From an uncultured Paracoccaceae bacterium (GTDB lineage: Bacteria; Pseudomonadota; Alphaproteobacteria; Rhodobacterales; Rhodobacteraceae): DNA of 48,259 bases. Of the stretch, positions 41,114 through 48,259 are shown piece by piece (positions within the stretch are counted from its first letter, which is position 1; every line of letters begins with the position of its first letter). The notes below the pieces were generated by a model. It made no database searches. It was not told the DNA's origin and saw nothing but the letters and a program-made list of their open reading frames with translations. The stretch covers positions 1 through 48,259 of the forward strand of contig CAKZRP010000028.1 of NCBI GenBank assembly GCA_937146765.1, read 5' to 3'. The position numbers and the translations under genes are program-made.

Positions 41114-42171
41114 CGTCGCAGACCGTTGGTCCCCGCCCGTCCATCATGCGGCGTATCCTGCCGCAGCTTGTGATCCTGATTGTTGCGCTGGCGCTGAACG
41201 TCGCGGTGTTTCCGGAGTTCTTCCAGATCGACTTTCGCAACGGGCGACTGTTTGGCAACCTGATCGATGTGTTGAACCGCGGCGCGCCGGTGGCGCTGCT
41301 GTGTATCGGGATGACACTGGTGATCGCAACCAAGGGCATCGACCTTTCGGTCGGGGCTGTCATGGCCATCGCAGGCGCTGTCGCGGCTTCTGTGGTGGTG
41401 GAAGGCCACGGCTGGGGCATGGCCCTGCTGGCGGCGTTGGCCGCGGGCGGGCTGTGCGGACTGTGGAACGGGTTTCTCGTTGCTGTGCTGCGCATCCAGC
41501 CGATTGTCGCCACGCTGGTGCTGATGGTTGCCGGGCGCGGCATTGCTCAGCTGGTGACCGAAGGAAAGATCCTGACTTTCGACAATGCCGGGCTCATCCA
41601 TCTCGGCGCGGGCACCGTGGCCGGGTTGCCGACGCCGATCCTGATCTGGCTCGCTTTGGGAGCGCTTGTCACATGCGTCGTGCGCAAGACAGCGCTCGGG
41701 ATGCTCATCGAGGCCATCGGCATCAATGAACGCTCGTCCCGGCTTGCGGGGATCAACAGCCGTGTGCTTCTGGTCTGTGTCTATCTGGTGTCCGGCCTTT
41801 GCGCCGCGCTGGCCGGGGTGATCGTGGCGGCAGATATCAAGGGCGCAGATGCCAATAATGCCGGGCTCTGGCTGGAACTCGATGCGATCCTCGCGGTGGT
41901 GATCGGCGGAAATTCCCTGCTTGGGGGGCGCTTTTCCATCGTCGCCTCGCTGATCGGCGCGCTGATCATCCAGTCCATCAACTCGGTGATCCTGCTGTCG
42001 GGCTTGCCGCCCGAGTTCAACCTCGTGATCAAGGCGCTCCTGATTCTCGGCATCCTCGTGATCCAGTCGCCACGGATCGGCACATACATCTACATGCTCA
42101 AAGCCTCCGGACCGCAACCGCAGCCGGACGCCCCCCCAATCCGATCCACGAAAGAGGAGACGGCGCGATGA
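41110..42171 (+). CDS. ytfT: Sugar ABC transporter permease, YtfT type
   Basis: The 353-residue CUT2 permease has 8-10 hydrophobic helices. GAPVALLCIGMTLVIATKGI DLSVGAVMAIAGAVAA is the family's conserved stretch, and LWLELDAILAVVIGGNSLLG GRFSI is the cytoplasmic coupling region. FFQIDFRNGRLFGNLIDVLN near the N-terminus is typical of YtfT. It overlaps genes on both sides by 4 bp. Confidence 0.92.
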   Translation: MTSQTVGPRPSIMRRILPQLVILIVALALNVAVFPEFFQIDFRNGRLFGNLIDVLNRGAPVALLCIGMTLVIATKGIDLSVGAVMAIAGAVAASVVVEGHGWGMALLAALAAGGLCGLWNGFLVAVLRIQPIVATLVLMVAGRGIAQLVTEGKILTFDNAGLIHLGAGTVAGLPTPILIWLALGALVTCVVRKTALGMLIEAIGINERSSRLAGINSRVLLVCVYLVSGLCAALAGVIVAADIKGADANNAGLWLELDAILAVVIGGNSLLGGRFSIVASLIGALIIQSINSVILLSGLPPEFNLVIKALLILGILVIQSPRIGTYIYMLKASGPQPQPDAPPIRSTKEETAR

Positions 42172-43172
42172 TCCGATCCACGCATCTGCCCTTGCTGATC
42201 ACACTGGCGACATTTGTGCTGGCCTATGCGCTCTGCGCCTCGGCCTATCCTGCGATGCTCTCCCTACGGGTGGTGGCCAACCTCCTGACAGACAACGCCT
42301 TTCTCGGGATCGCCGCGGTCGGGATGACCTTTGTCATCCTCTCCGGCGGGATCGATCTGTCGATCGGCTCAGTGATTGCGTTTACTGGCGTCTTTCTTGC
42401 GGTGATCTTGCGCGATACCTCGCTGCATCCGCTGGCAGCTTTCGCGCTGGTGCTGCTGCTGACGACCGGTTTCGGCACCGTCATGGGGGCCACCATTCAC
42501 TACCTGGAAATGCCGCCCTTCATCGTGACACTGGCGGGGATGTTTCTGGCCCGTGGCGCGGCCTATGTGCTGTCGACCGAAAGCGTGCCCATCACTCACG
42601 AGTTCTACGACACGCTTCAGGGGCTGTACTGGAAGATTGACGGCGCGCGCTTCCGCCTGATTGGCGGGCTGATGGTGCTAACCTTCATAGTCGGAATCCT
42701 CGTCGCCCATCGCACGCGCTTCGGACAGAATGTCTATGCGTTGGGCGGCGGCGAACAGGCGGCAAAGCTGATGGGCGTGCCGGTGGCCCGCACCACGATC
42801 GGCATCTACGCGGTCTCCGGCGGGCTGGCAGGGCTTTCCGGGATCGTGTTCTCTCTCTATACCTCGGCCGGCTATTCGCTGGCGACGGTGGGGGTGGAGC
42901 TGGAGGCGATTGCGGCGGTTGTTATCGGCGGGACGCTATTGACAGGCGGCTACGGCTTTGTCGGAGGGACGCTGTTTGGCATTCTCATCATGGGGCTGAT
43001 TCAAACCTACATCGTATTCGACGGAACGCTGTCGAGTTGGTGGACCAAGATTGTGATCGGAGGTCTGCTCTTCGCATTTATCCTCCTTCAGAAAGGACTG
43101 ACGTGGGCGGCAAAGAAAAGGGCAGCGCAGGCAAGGATGCGCACAGCGACTGGTTCCGCCGCTCTCTCATGA
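42168..43172 (+). CDS. yjfF: Sugar ABC transporter permease, YjfF type
   Basis: The 334-residue second CUT2 permease has FLGIAAVGMTFVILSGGIDL SIGSVIAFTGVFLAV, HYLEMPPFIVTLAGMFLARG, VYALGGGEQAAKLMGVPVAR and VGVELEAIAAVVIGGTLLTG GYG. A heterodimer with YtfT forms the channel. The C-terminus is basic (AAKKRAAQARMRTATG) and the stop overlaps the GntR start by 4 bp. Confidence 0.92.
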   Translation: MIRSTHLPLLITLATFVLAYALCASAYPAMLSLRVVANLLTDNAFLGIAAVGMTFVILSGGIDLSIGSVIAFTGVFLAVILRDTSLHPLAAFALVLLLTTGFGTVMGATIHYLEMPPFIVTLAGMFLARGAAYVLSTESVPITHEFYDTLQGLYWKIDGARFRLIGGLMVLTFIVGILVAHRTRFGQNVYALGGGEQAAKLMGVPVARTTIGIYAVSGGLAGLSGIVFSLYTSAGYSLATVGVELEAIAAVVIGGTLLTGGYGFVGGTLFGILIMGLIQTYIVFDGTLSSWWTKIVIGGLLFAFILLQKGLTWAAKKRAAQARMRTATGSAALS

Positions 43173-43906
43173 CTCTTGTCACGGCGGGCGGCGTCGGGGC
43201 GGAACGCGCGTCCAATCACACGGCCTTCGTGGTGGATCAGCTCGGCCGCTCCATTGTTGCTGGCGAATACCCCGCGGAAACGATGATCCCGCTGGATCCG
43301 GACCTCTGCGAGATGTTCGGCGTCTCCCGCACGGTTGTGCGCGAGGCAAAGAAAACATTGATTGCCAAAGGGCTGATCCAGTCCAAGGCCAAAGTCGGCA
43401 CCCATGTCCGCTCGGCCGATGGCTGGAACATGTTCGACGAGGACGTGCTGCGCTGGCATGCAACGGCGCGCAACCCGACCCGCTTTTACGAAGAGCTCTA
43501 CGAGATCCGAATGATCTTTGAACCGGCGGCAGCAGCGCAGGCTGCGGGGCGCGTCAATCAAGTGGATCTGGACGAGCTTCACGCTCTGTGTGACAAGCTT
43601 GCCACCGCCGACACACCAACGGATTTCGCCCTTGCCGACTATGCCTTCCACAAGCATGTGCTGCGGCTCTCTGGCAACCGCTTTCTGCAATCGCTCGGCG
43701 ACCTGGTGCAGACGGCGCTATACGCCCTGTTCATGGCGGAACATATCGGCGATTTCACGGAACGTCGCGAAACCGTGGCCCAGCGGCACCGCGCGATCGT
43801 GTCGGCCATCGCGTCAGGCGCGCAGATGGAGGCCCGCGACGCCATGAGCCGGGTGATCCACGACGGCTATACCAATGTTGTCCTGCGCGGGTCGGTCACG
43901 GGGTAG
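43169..43906 (+). CDS. GntR-family regulator (FadR/FCD subfamily)
   Basis: The 245-residue regulator has an N-terminal winged helix (FVVDQLGRSIVAGEYPAETM IP, DLCEMFGVSRTVVREAKKTL IAKGLIQSKAKVGTHVR) and an FCD ligand domain with the metal-site pattern D..H..H (FYEELYEIRMIFEP, DYAFHKHVLRLSGNRFL, RRETVAQRHRAIVSAI). It resembles DgoR-type sugar-acid regulators. It is the last gene of the ytf-like operon with an ATGA overlap, so it is produced with the importer and probably represses it in the absence of the sugar. The longer open frame upstream lies in the permease gene and is not used. Confidence 0.92.
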   Translation: MTLVTAGGVGAERASNHTAFVVDQLGRSIVAGEYPAETMIPLDPDLCEMFGVSRTVVREAKKTLIAKGLIQSKAKVGTHVRSADGWNMFDEDVLRWHATARNPTRFYEELYEIRMIFEPAAAAQAAGRVNQVDLDELHALCDKLATADTPTDFALADYAFHKHVLRLSGNRFLQSLGDLVQTALYALFMAEHIGDFTERRETVAQRHRAIVSAIASGAQMEARDAMSRVIHDGYTNVVLRGSVTG

Positions 43907-43959
43907 GGGGAGACGCGCGGCTTTGCTGCCATGACCGCCGCCTCAGCGGCGTACCGCTC

Positions 43960-44439
43960 TTAGCGACCATTTGAGGACTTCACCGGCAACTTGCTCGAGG
44001 CCTTCATCTCTTTCAGCGACAGATTGGAGCGGATGCTGGTCACTCCGGGCAACCGTCGCAGCGTGCTGTCGACAAAGGCGCTGTAATCGTCCAGATCCCG
44101 CGCCACGACGATCAGCAGGAAGTCATCCGCTCCGGTGGTGTTGTGGCACGCGAGGATGTTCGGGGTCGTCTCGACGATGCGTTGGAACTCTGCGGTTGCG
44201 GATTGGTCATGCTCGGAGCAGCGCAGCTGGACAAAGGCCATGACCCCGAGGCCGAGTTTGCGGCGGTTCAGATTGGCCTGATAGCCTTCGATGATGCCGC
44301 TTTCTTCCAGCCGTTTCAGCCGCCGCCAGCAGGGCGTTTCGCTCATCCCAAGGTGTTCGGAGAGCTTGGCGTTGGTCATGCGGCCGTCCTCCTGCAGGAG
44401 GGTCAAAAGCGCCGCGTTGATACTGTCGATCTCTGGCAT
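43960..44439 (-). CDS. Lrp/AsnC-family transcriptional regulator
   Basis: The 159-residue protein has an AsnC-type helix-turn-helix (IDSINAALLTLLQEDGRMTN AKLSEHLGMSETPCWRRLKR LEESGIIEGY) and a C-terminal RAM/ligand domain (LGVMAFVQLRCSEHDQ, VETTPNILACHNTTGADDFL LIVVARDLDDYSAFVDSTL). The start ATG 44439 has AGGAA upstream; an open extension to 44517 is not family sequence. It is divergent from the alcohol dehydrogenase-aminotransferase pair by 140 bp and probably controls it in response to an amino acid. Confidence 0.92.
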   Translation of the reverse strand: MPEIDSINAALLTLLQEDGRMTNAKLSEHLGMSETPCWRRLKRLEESGIIEGYQANLNRRKLGLGVMAFVQLRCSEHDQSATAEFQRIVETTPNILACHNTTGADDFLLIVVARDLDDYSAFVDSTLRRLPGVTSIRSNLSLKEMKASSKLPVKSSNGR

Positions 44440-44579
44440 CGGGCAGATTCCTTCACAAACAGTGCCAGTAATAGGTCTTTCTGCCTCAATTAATCCAGCT
44501 ATGGAAAAGAATAGCAAAGGTATTTCGCGCGCCTGGGGCTATCCTCCTCGCAAGTCGCCTCCTACCGAAAGACCCTGCC

Positions 44580-45617
44580 ATGAAAGCCGTCCTTTTCGAA
44601 AAATTCCAAGAAGCCCCAAAGTTGACCACCGTGGCCGACCCGACCCCCGAGCCGCATGGCGTGGTGCTGAAGGTCGCCGCCACCGGCGTCTGCCGCAGCG
44701 ACTGGCACGGCTGGATGGGGCATGACAGCGATATAGAGCTTCCGCATGTGCCGGGGCACGAACTGGCTGGTGTGGTCGAGGCCGTCGGCAAGAACGTGAC
44801 GAACTGGAAGGTAGGCGACAAGGTCACCGTGCCCTTCATTTGCGGCTGCGGCAGCTGTTCGGAATGCCATTCCGGCAACCAGCAGGTCTGCCTGCATCAG
44901 GAACAGCCTGGCTTCACTCACTGGGGATCCTTTGCGGAATACGTTCCGATCCACCAAGCGGACCTGAACCTCGTGGCGCTGCCGGAAACGATGGACTTCG
45001 CCACCGCCGCGAGCCTCGGTTGTCGCTTTGCCACCTCGTTCCGGGCTGTGATCGATCAAGGTAAGGTCCGCGCGGGCCAATGGGTGGCGGTGCATGGCTG
45101 CGGGGGCGTGGGGCTCTCGGCGGTGATGATCGCGGCAGCAGCGGGGGCGCATGTGATCGGCGTCGACCTCGACCCCGCCAAACTGGCTCTGGCCAAGGAT
45201 TTGGGCGCGGTGGCCACACTCAATGGCAAGGAGACCGATGTGCCTGCCGCCATTCATGAGATCACCAAGGGCGGCGCGCATGTCTCCCTCGACGCGCTGG
45301 GGCATCCCGTGACCATGACCAACTCAATCCTCTGCCTCAGGCCGCGCGGCAAGCATGTGCAGGTGGGGCTGATGCTGGGCGACCATGCAGCCCCGGCGAT
45401 CCCGATGCCAAAGATCGTCGGTCAGGAGATCGAACTGCTCGGCTCGCACGGGATGCAGGCCCATCGCTACGGCGCCATGCTGGACATGGTTGCCAACGGT
45501 CGGCTCGACCCGTCGCGGCTGGTCGGACAGCAGATCAGCCTGGCCGAGGCGCCGCAAGCCCTGATGGAGATGGATAAGTTCCAGTCTGTCGGCGCCACAG
45601 TCATCACCCGGTTCTGA
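44580..45617 (+). CDS. Zinc-dependent alcohol dehydrogenase
   Basis: The 345-residue medium-chain dehydrogenase has catalytic-zinc ligands Cys38 ([15 protein letters not shown]) and His60-Glu61 ([13 protein letters not shown]). Structural zinc is held by Cys90, Cys93, Cys96 and Cys104 ([16 protein letters not shown]). The Rossmann motif [26 protein letters not shown] has an Asp at the strand end that favours NAD+. It resembles the bacterial zinc-ADH group acting on aliphatic or aryl alcohols. It precedes the aminotransferase on the same strand; together they could handle an amino-acid-derived aldehyde, but no decarboxylase is present. Confidence 0.92.
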   Translation: MKAVLFEKFQEAPKLTTVADPTPEPHGVVLKVAATGVCRSDWHGWMGHDSDIELPHVPGHELAGVVEAVGKNVTNWKVGDKVTVPFICGCGSCSECHSGNQQVCLHQEQPGFTHWGSFAEYVPIHQADLNLVALPETMDFATAASLGCRFATSFRAVIDQGKVRAGQWVAVHGCGGVGLSAVMIAAAAGAHVIGVDLDPAKLALAKDLGAVATLNGKETDVPAAIHEITKGGAHVSLDALGHPVTMTNSILCLRPRGKHVQVGLMLGDHAAPAIPMPKIVGQEIELLGSHGMQAHRYGAMLDMVANGRLDPSRLVGQQISLAEAPQALMEMDKFQSVGATVITRF

Positions 45618-45620
45618 GCC

Positions 45621-45710
45621 ATGGAGAGCTTTGAATTCAGCTGTAGCACCATCGTCGCGCAGGCAATTCCCGCCTACCAGAACCGTGCGGTTGACTTGGG
45701 AAAGGACTGA
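45621..45710 (+). CDS. Possible 29-residue peptide between the dehydrogenase and aminotransferase genes
   Basis: An ATG frame (MESFEFSCSTIVAQAIPAYQ then NRAVDLGKD) starts 3 nt after the dehydrogenase stop and ends 3 nt before the aminotransferase ATG. It fills the gap exactly, which could indicate translational coupling. FEFSCSTIV faintly recalls the N-terminus of iron-type alcohol dehydrogenases, so it may instead be a decayed remnant. There is no strong ribosome-binding site of its own. Confidence 0.3.
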   Translation: MESFEFSCSTIVAQAIPAYQNRAVDLGKD

Positions 45711-45713
45711 GGG

Positions 45714-46904
45714 ATGTTCGAACACGTCGAAGACTACCCCATCGATCCCATCATGATCGGCGCCGATCTCTTTGCGCAGGACCCGCGCCAAGACAAGCTG
45801 AACCTGACCGTTGGTATCTATCAGGATGAACAGGGGCACACACCAGTCTTGGAGGCAGTGAAGCTGGCCGAACGGCGGCTGGTGGAGACCCAAGCCAGCA
45901 AGTCCTACCGCGCCCTGACCGGGGATGCTGAGTACTGTGCCGTCTTGGGCTACGAAGTTCTGGGCGATTCCTTTGACTCAGGCTGGGTCGCCGCGCAGAC
46001 CTCCGGCGGGGCTGTGGCGCTGCGCGTGATGGCGGACCTGCTGGCGCAGATGCCAAAGCCACCCACCGTCTGGCTGCAGTCCCCGACTTACGGCAATTAC
46101 GTCCCGATCCTCAATGCCGCCGGCTCACGCTTCCAGGCGCTGCCCTACTACGACCCGCTGCGCAGCGTACTTACCTTTGAGCAGATGCTCGACGGGCTGA
46201 AGGCGGCGCGCCTCGGCGATGTCTTCCTGATGCAAGGACCCTGTCACAACCCGACAGGCGCGGATATGTCGGAGGACCAGTTTGCCGTTCTGCTGGATGT
46301 GCTTGAGGCGCGCGGGATCGTGCCTTGGATCGATCTGGCCTACCTCGGCTTCGGGCAGAGCTTTGATGCGGATTGCGCAATGGCCCGCCAAATCGCCGAC
46401 CGATTTTCCGAATGCATCGTCTGCATCACCCTGTCCAAGACCTTCGGTATCTACCGTGACCGCGCCGGGGCACTCTTCGTCAAGACCCGTACGCAGGACC
46501 AAGAGCGCATTACGCGTGCGGTCACCGCTATCGTCCGCTCCGGGGCTTCCCATGCTCCGGACCACGGTCCTGCGGTGGTGCGTACCATCCTGCAGGACAC
46601 GGATATGAAAGCTCTTTGGTTGCGCGACCTCGATCAGATGCGCCAACGGGTGACGCGGATGCGCCAAAGGATTGTGGCCACTGAACAGGAGGTGTTCGGA
46701 ACCGAGCGGCTTTCCTACCTCGGGCGGCAGGTCGGGATGTTCTCGCTTCTGCCGTTGAGTCTCGCGCAAGAAGCGGCGCTGACCCGGGATCATGGCATTC
46801 ACGTCGTTCAAGGCGGCCGGATCAACGTCGCGCGTCTAGGCGAAAGTGATGTTCAATGGTTGGTCAAGGCTGTGTGCGGACTGTTGCCAACTTCCGATGG
46901 ATAA
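45714..46904 (+). CDS. Aromatic/aspartate-type aminotransferase (class I, TyrB/AspC-like)
   Basis: The 396-residue PLP enzyme is of the aspartate/tyrosine aminotransferase Ia group. It has an N-terminal DPIMIGADLFAQDPRQDKLN LTVGIYQDEQG, YRALTGDAEYCAVLGYEVLG, QTSGGAVALRV, PTYGNYVPIL, MQGPCHNPTGADMSEDQF, VPWIDLAYLGFGQ and the PLP lysine in LSKTFGIYRDRAGALF; GGRINVARL holds the substrate-carboxylate arginine. Cys replaces the usual Cys/Ala-H-N-P-T-G context only mildly. The ATG has GAGGG close upstream. Regulation by the adjacent Lrp protein is likely. Confidence 0.92.
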   Translation: MFEHVEDYPIDPIMIGADLFAQDPRQDKLNLTVGIYQDEQGHTPVLEAVKLAERRLVETQASKSYRALTGDAEYCAVLGYEVLGDSFDSGWVAAQTSGGAVALRVMADLLAQMPKPPTVWLQSPTYGNYVPILNAAGSRFQALPYYDPLRSVLTFEQMLDGLKAARLGDVFLMQGPCHNPTGADMSEDQFAVLLDVLEARGIVPWIDLAYLGFGQSFDADCAMARQIADRFSECIVCITLSKTFGIYRDRAGALFVKTRTQDQERITRAVTAIVRSGASHAPDHGPAVVRTILQDTDMKALWLRDLDQMRQRVTRMRQRIVATEQEVFGTERLSYLGRQVGMFSLLPLSLAQEAALTRDHGIHVVQGGRINVARLGESDVQWLVKAVCGLLPTSDG

Positions 46905-47096
46905 AGCGCGATCATTCTATTTTCGCCCTGAGTCTTGCTGGATTTGCGAGCGATCTCAGGTCGATCGAACGTCAGCTTCTCTGATGCTACGGTGCAGCAT
47001 TTGATGTACTTTGCAATGGCCAGCTCAGGCCGTTGATGGCGATCCGTGGGGCGCGCACTCGCGATGTATGCTGCGCTGCCCTAGGTCGGATAGATG

Positions 47097-47114
47097 GTAA
47101 GCGGTGTAAACACC
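47097..47114. repeat. Left terminal inverted repeat of the IS66 element
   Basis: GTAAGCGGTGTAAACACC fits the IS66-family end pattern, 79 bp before tnpA. The partner repeat is not in the window. Confidence 0.7.
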
Positions 47115-47175
47115 CCATGTTTCAATAAAATATGGGGTTTGCGATACTGACGCCACCTGATGCAAGGAGGTGGCA

Positions 47176-47580
47176 ATGCTGGATGGAATGGCTCCGGAAG
47201 AGGCGAAGGTTTGGGGGATCAGGGTCCCCGTGTCCTCGTCCGGGCGGCGTAAATGGCCTGATGAGCTGCGCTCGATGGCCGTGCATAAAATCCTGGCGGG
47301 GGCCGGGATCCGGGAGACGGCCGAGGAGATCGGCGCCAACAAATCCCTGGTGGCGCTCTGGGTCAAGAACGCGGAACGTCTGTCGGACGGTCCCGCCTTT
47401 GTCGAAGTCGTCACTCCCAGGACCTTACCGACAAACCAGCCATCGATGCCCGTCGATGCCTCGCGGGAGAATGACGCCTCCTGCAAGATCAGCGTCGGCA
47501 CGACAACGATCGAGATACCGCAAGGGTATCCCGCCGATCATCTTGTGGAGATTTTGCGGGCCGTGAGGGCGGCGCAATGA
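47176..47580 (+). CDS. tnpA: IS66-family accessory protein TnpA
   Basis: The 134-residue small HTH protein of IS66 elements reads SSGRRKWPDELRSMAVHKIL, AGAGIRETAEEIGANKSLVA LWVKNAER, then the variable middle and the closing SVGTTTIEIPQGYPADHLVE ILRAVRA typical of the family. ATG 47176 has AAGGAGG 5 nt upstream. Needed for IS66 transposition with TnpB and TnpC, its exact job is not established. Confidence 0.92.
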   Translation: MLDGMAPEEAKVWGIRVPVSSSGRRKWPDELRSMAVHKILAGAGIRETAEEIGANKSLVALWVKNAERLSDGPAFVEVVTPRTLPTNQPSMPVDASRENDASCKISVGTTTIEIPQGYPADHLVEILRAVRAAQ

Positions 47581-47927
47581 TTTCTCCGGCCAGCAATTTC
47601 AGAATTTATCTGGCCTCGCAGCCTGTAGATTTCAGAAAAGGATTGGACGGGCTTGCTGCCTGTGTCGCGAACAATTTCCAGCTCGACCCCTATTCCGGCG
47701 CGATTTACGTGTTTCGGTCCCGGCGCGCTGATCGCCTGAAGATCCTTGTCTGGGATGGCTCCGGTCTAGTCCTGATCATGAAACGGCTGCAGGGCAAGCG
47801 GTTCACCTGGCCAAAGCCTCAAACCGGCCCCGTTACATTGACCAAAGTTCAGTTCGACGCGCTTTTCGACGGCATTGATTGGACCAAAGTGGCGGCCTCA
47901 CCCAGCCGCAAACCCGTGTTTCTGTAG
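47577..47927 (+). CDS. tnpB: IS66-family accessory protein TnpB
   Basis: The 116-residue IS66 Orf2 protein reads IYLASQPVDFRKGLDGLAAC VANNFQLDPYSGAIYVFRSR RADRLKILVWDGSGLVLIMK RLQGKRFTWP. Its start overlaps tnpA (ATGA). Length and motifs are normal. It is left without a tnpC partner in this copy. Confidence 0.93.
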   Translation: MISPASNFRIYLASQPVDFRKGLDGLAACVANNFQLDPYSGAIYVFRSRRADRLKILVWDGSGLVLIMKRLQGKRFTWPKPQTGPVTLTKVQFDALFDGIDWTKVAASPSRKPVFL

Positions 47928-48048
47928 TTCAACAAACATTGCAACGACGGGATGACCGGAGCGCGACCAGTCGCCGGCTCCGTGACGTCCAGACGCGCGA
48001 GAGTTCGGTTTTCGCGGAACTTCGCGTACTACATTCGGAAAATTAGAA

Positions 48049-48259
48049 ATGACCAAGATCAAGTTTATCGATGCCCGCTTCCCCGACGGAGGCCTCGACG
48101 AGATTGGTATCAAGCGCCGCTTTGAGGGACACCTTCGAAAGCTCAGAGCCCTCCGTGATGGGGTGAAGCCCCAGACACCAGACGACTTCGCGGACGCGCT
48201 TCGCTGGGAAGGTGATTTGAGCGAGGTGCGGATCTCCAGTAATGACCGAAACAAGATCC
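48049..48259 (+). CDS. Hypothetical protein, 5' part (runs off the window)
   Basis: The open frame from ATG 48049 to the window edge (70 codons) reads MTKIKFIDARFPDGGLDEIG, RRFEGHLRKLRALRDGVKPQ and TPDDFADALRWEGDLSEVRI. Codon use and composition look real (acidic/basic balance, no low-complexity bias). I recognise no family. The start is supported only by its position; no clear Shine-Dalgarno is present. It lies just beyond the truncated IS66 element. Confidence 0.55.
   Translation, partial: MTKIKFIDARFPDGGLDEIGIKRRFEGHLRKLRALRDGVKPQTPDDFADALRWEGDLSEVRISSNDRNKI

Larger units (their letters stand above)
47097..47930 (+). mobile_element. IS66-family element, left part only
   Basis: The left end is set by GTAAGCGGTGTAAACACC at 47097-47114, which begins with the GTAAGCG typical of IS66 termini. 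tnpA and tnpB follow in the normal order with ATGA overlap. The third gene, tnpC (DDE transposase), should start within some tens of bases after tnpB, yet the sequence after 47927 has no TnpC similarity and no matching right end before the window edge. The element is truncated or another element cut it near 47930; alone it cannot transpose. Confidence 0.8.

Noticed and set aside
1..48259. tRNA, rRNA, riboswitch or replication origin
   Set aside because: No tRNA-like cloverleaf, rRNA stretch, known riboswitch core, iteron array or rep/par gene was recognised on either strand.

Overview
The window is GC-rich DNA from an alphaproteobacterium, most probably a member of the Rhodobacteraceae (Roseobacter group). 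The inference rests on the high GC content, the density of TRAP and ABC importers, and the mix of IclR, LysR, GntR, Lrp, MerR and TetR regulators beside small catabolic operons. No rRNA, tRNA, replication gene or CRISPR array is visible. IS debris at both ends and in the middle suggests an accessory or plasmid-like region. This taxonomic call is an inference from gene content.

Region 1 (1-3.1 kb) is a pile of insertion sequences. An intact IS30-family element (27-bp perfect ends, TTG target duplication) sits inside the catalytic domain of an IS3-family orfB. An IS256-family transposase tail, a twice-frameshifted DMT transporter gene and an IS5-family remnant follow.

Region 2 (3.2-13.3 kb) is an 'import and hydrolyse' operon: an IclR regulator divergent from an M81/MlrC-type metallopeptidase, a dipeptide/oligopeptide-type ABC importer (binding protein, two permeases, one fused double ATPase) and two M20 peptidases. 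Region 3 (13.3-16.0 kb) is an acetoacetate-decarboxylase-like gene and an Old Yellow Enzyme-like flavoenzyme, divergent from a MerR regulator. Their shared promoter has the 19-bp spacer and central dyad typical of MerR control.

Region 4 (16.0-26.9 kb) is the most interesting metabolic block. One leftward operon encodes an SDR, an acyl-CoA dehydrogenase, an AMP-forming acyl-CoA ligase, an APH-fold kinase and a complete TRAP transporter. It diverges from a TetR regulator, a thiolase and a quinone oxidoreductase. The enzyme set matches the levulinate/4-hydroxyacid (Lva, ACAD10/11-like) phosphorylation route, here tied to a TRAP importer. Twin TetR-type operators lie in the divergent promoter.

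Region 5 (26.9-38.5 kb) holds a LysR/MFS pair, an alginate-lyase-like secreted protein followed by a membrane-anchored class III cyclase with a periplasmic C-type-lectin domain, an IS3 scar, an RsgA GTPase, and a DUF4173-type membrane protein joined to a CreB/CreC-like two-component system. Region 6 (38.5-46.9 kb) holds a galactofuranose-type (YtfQRT-YjfF) ABC importer ending in a GntR regulator, then an Lrp regulator divergent from a zinc alcohol dehydrogenase and an aromatic-type aminotransferase with a possible 29-codon peptide gene between them. Region 7 (47.0-48.3 kb) is an IS66 left end with tnpA and tnpB but no tnpC, and the start of an unrecognised gene that runs off the window.
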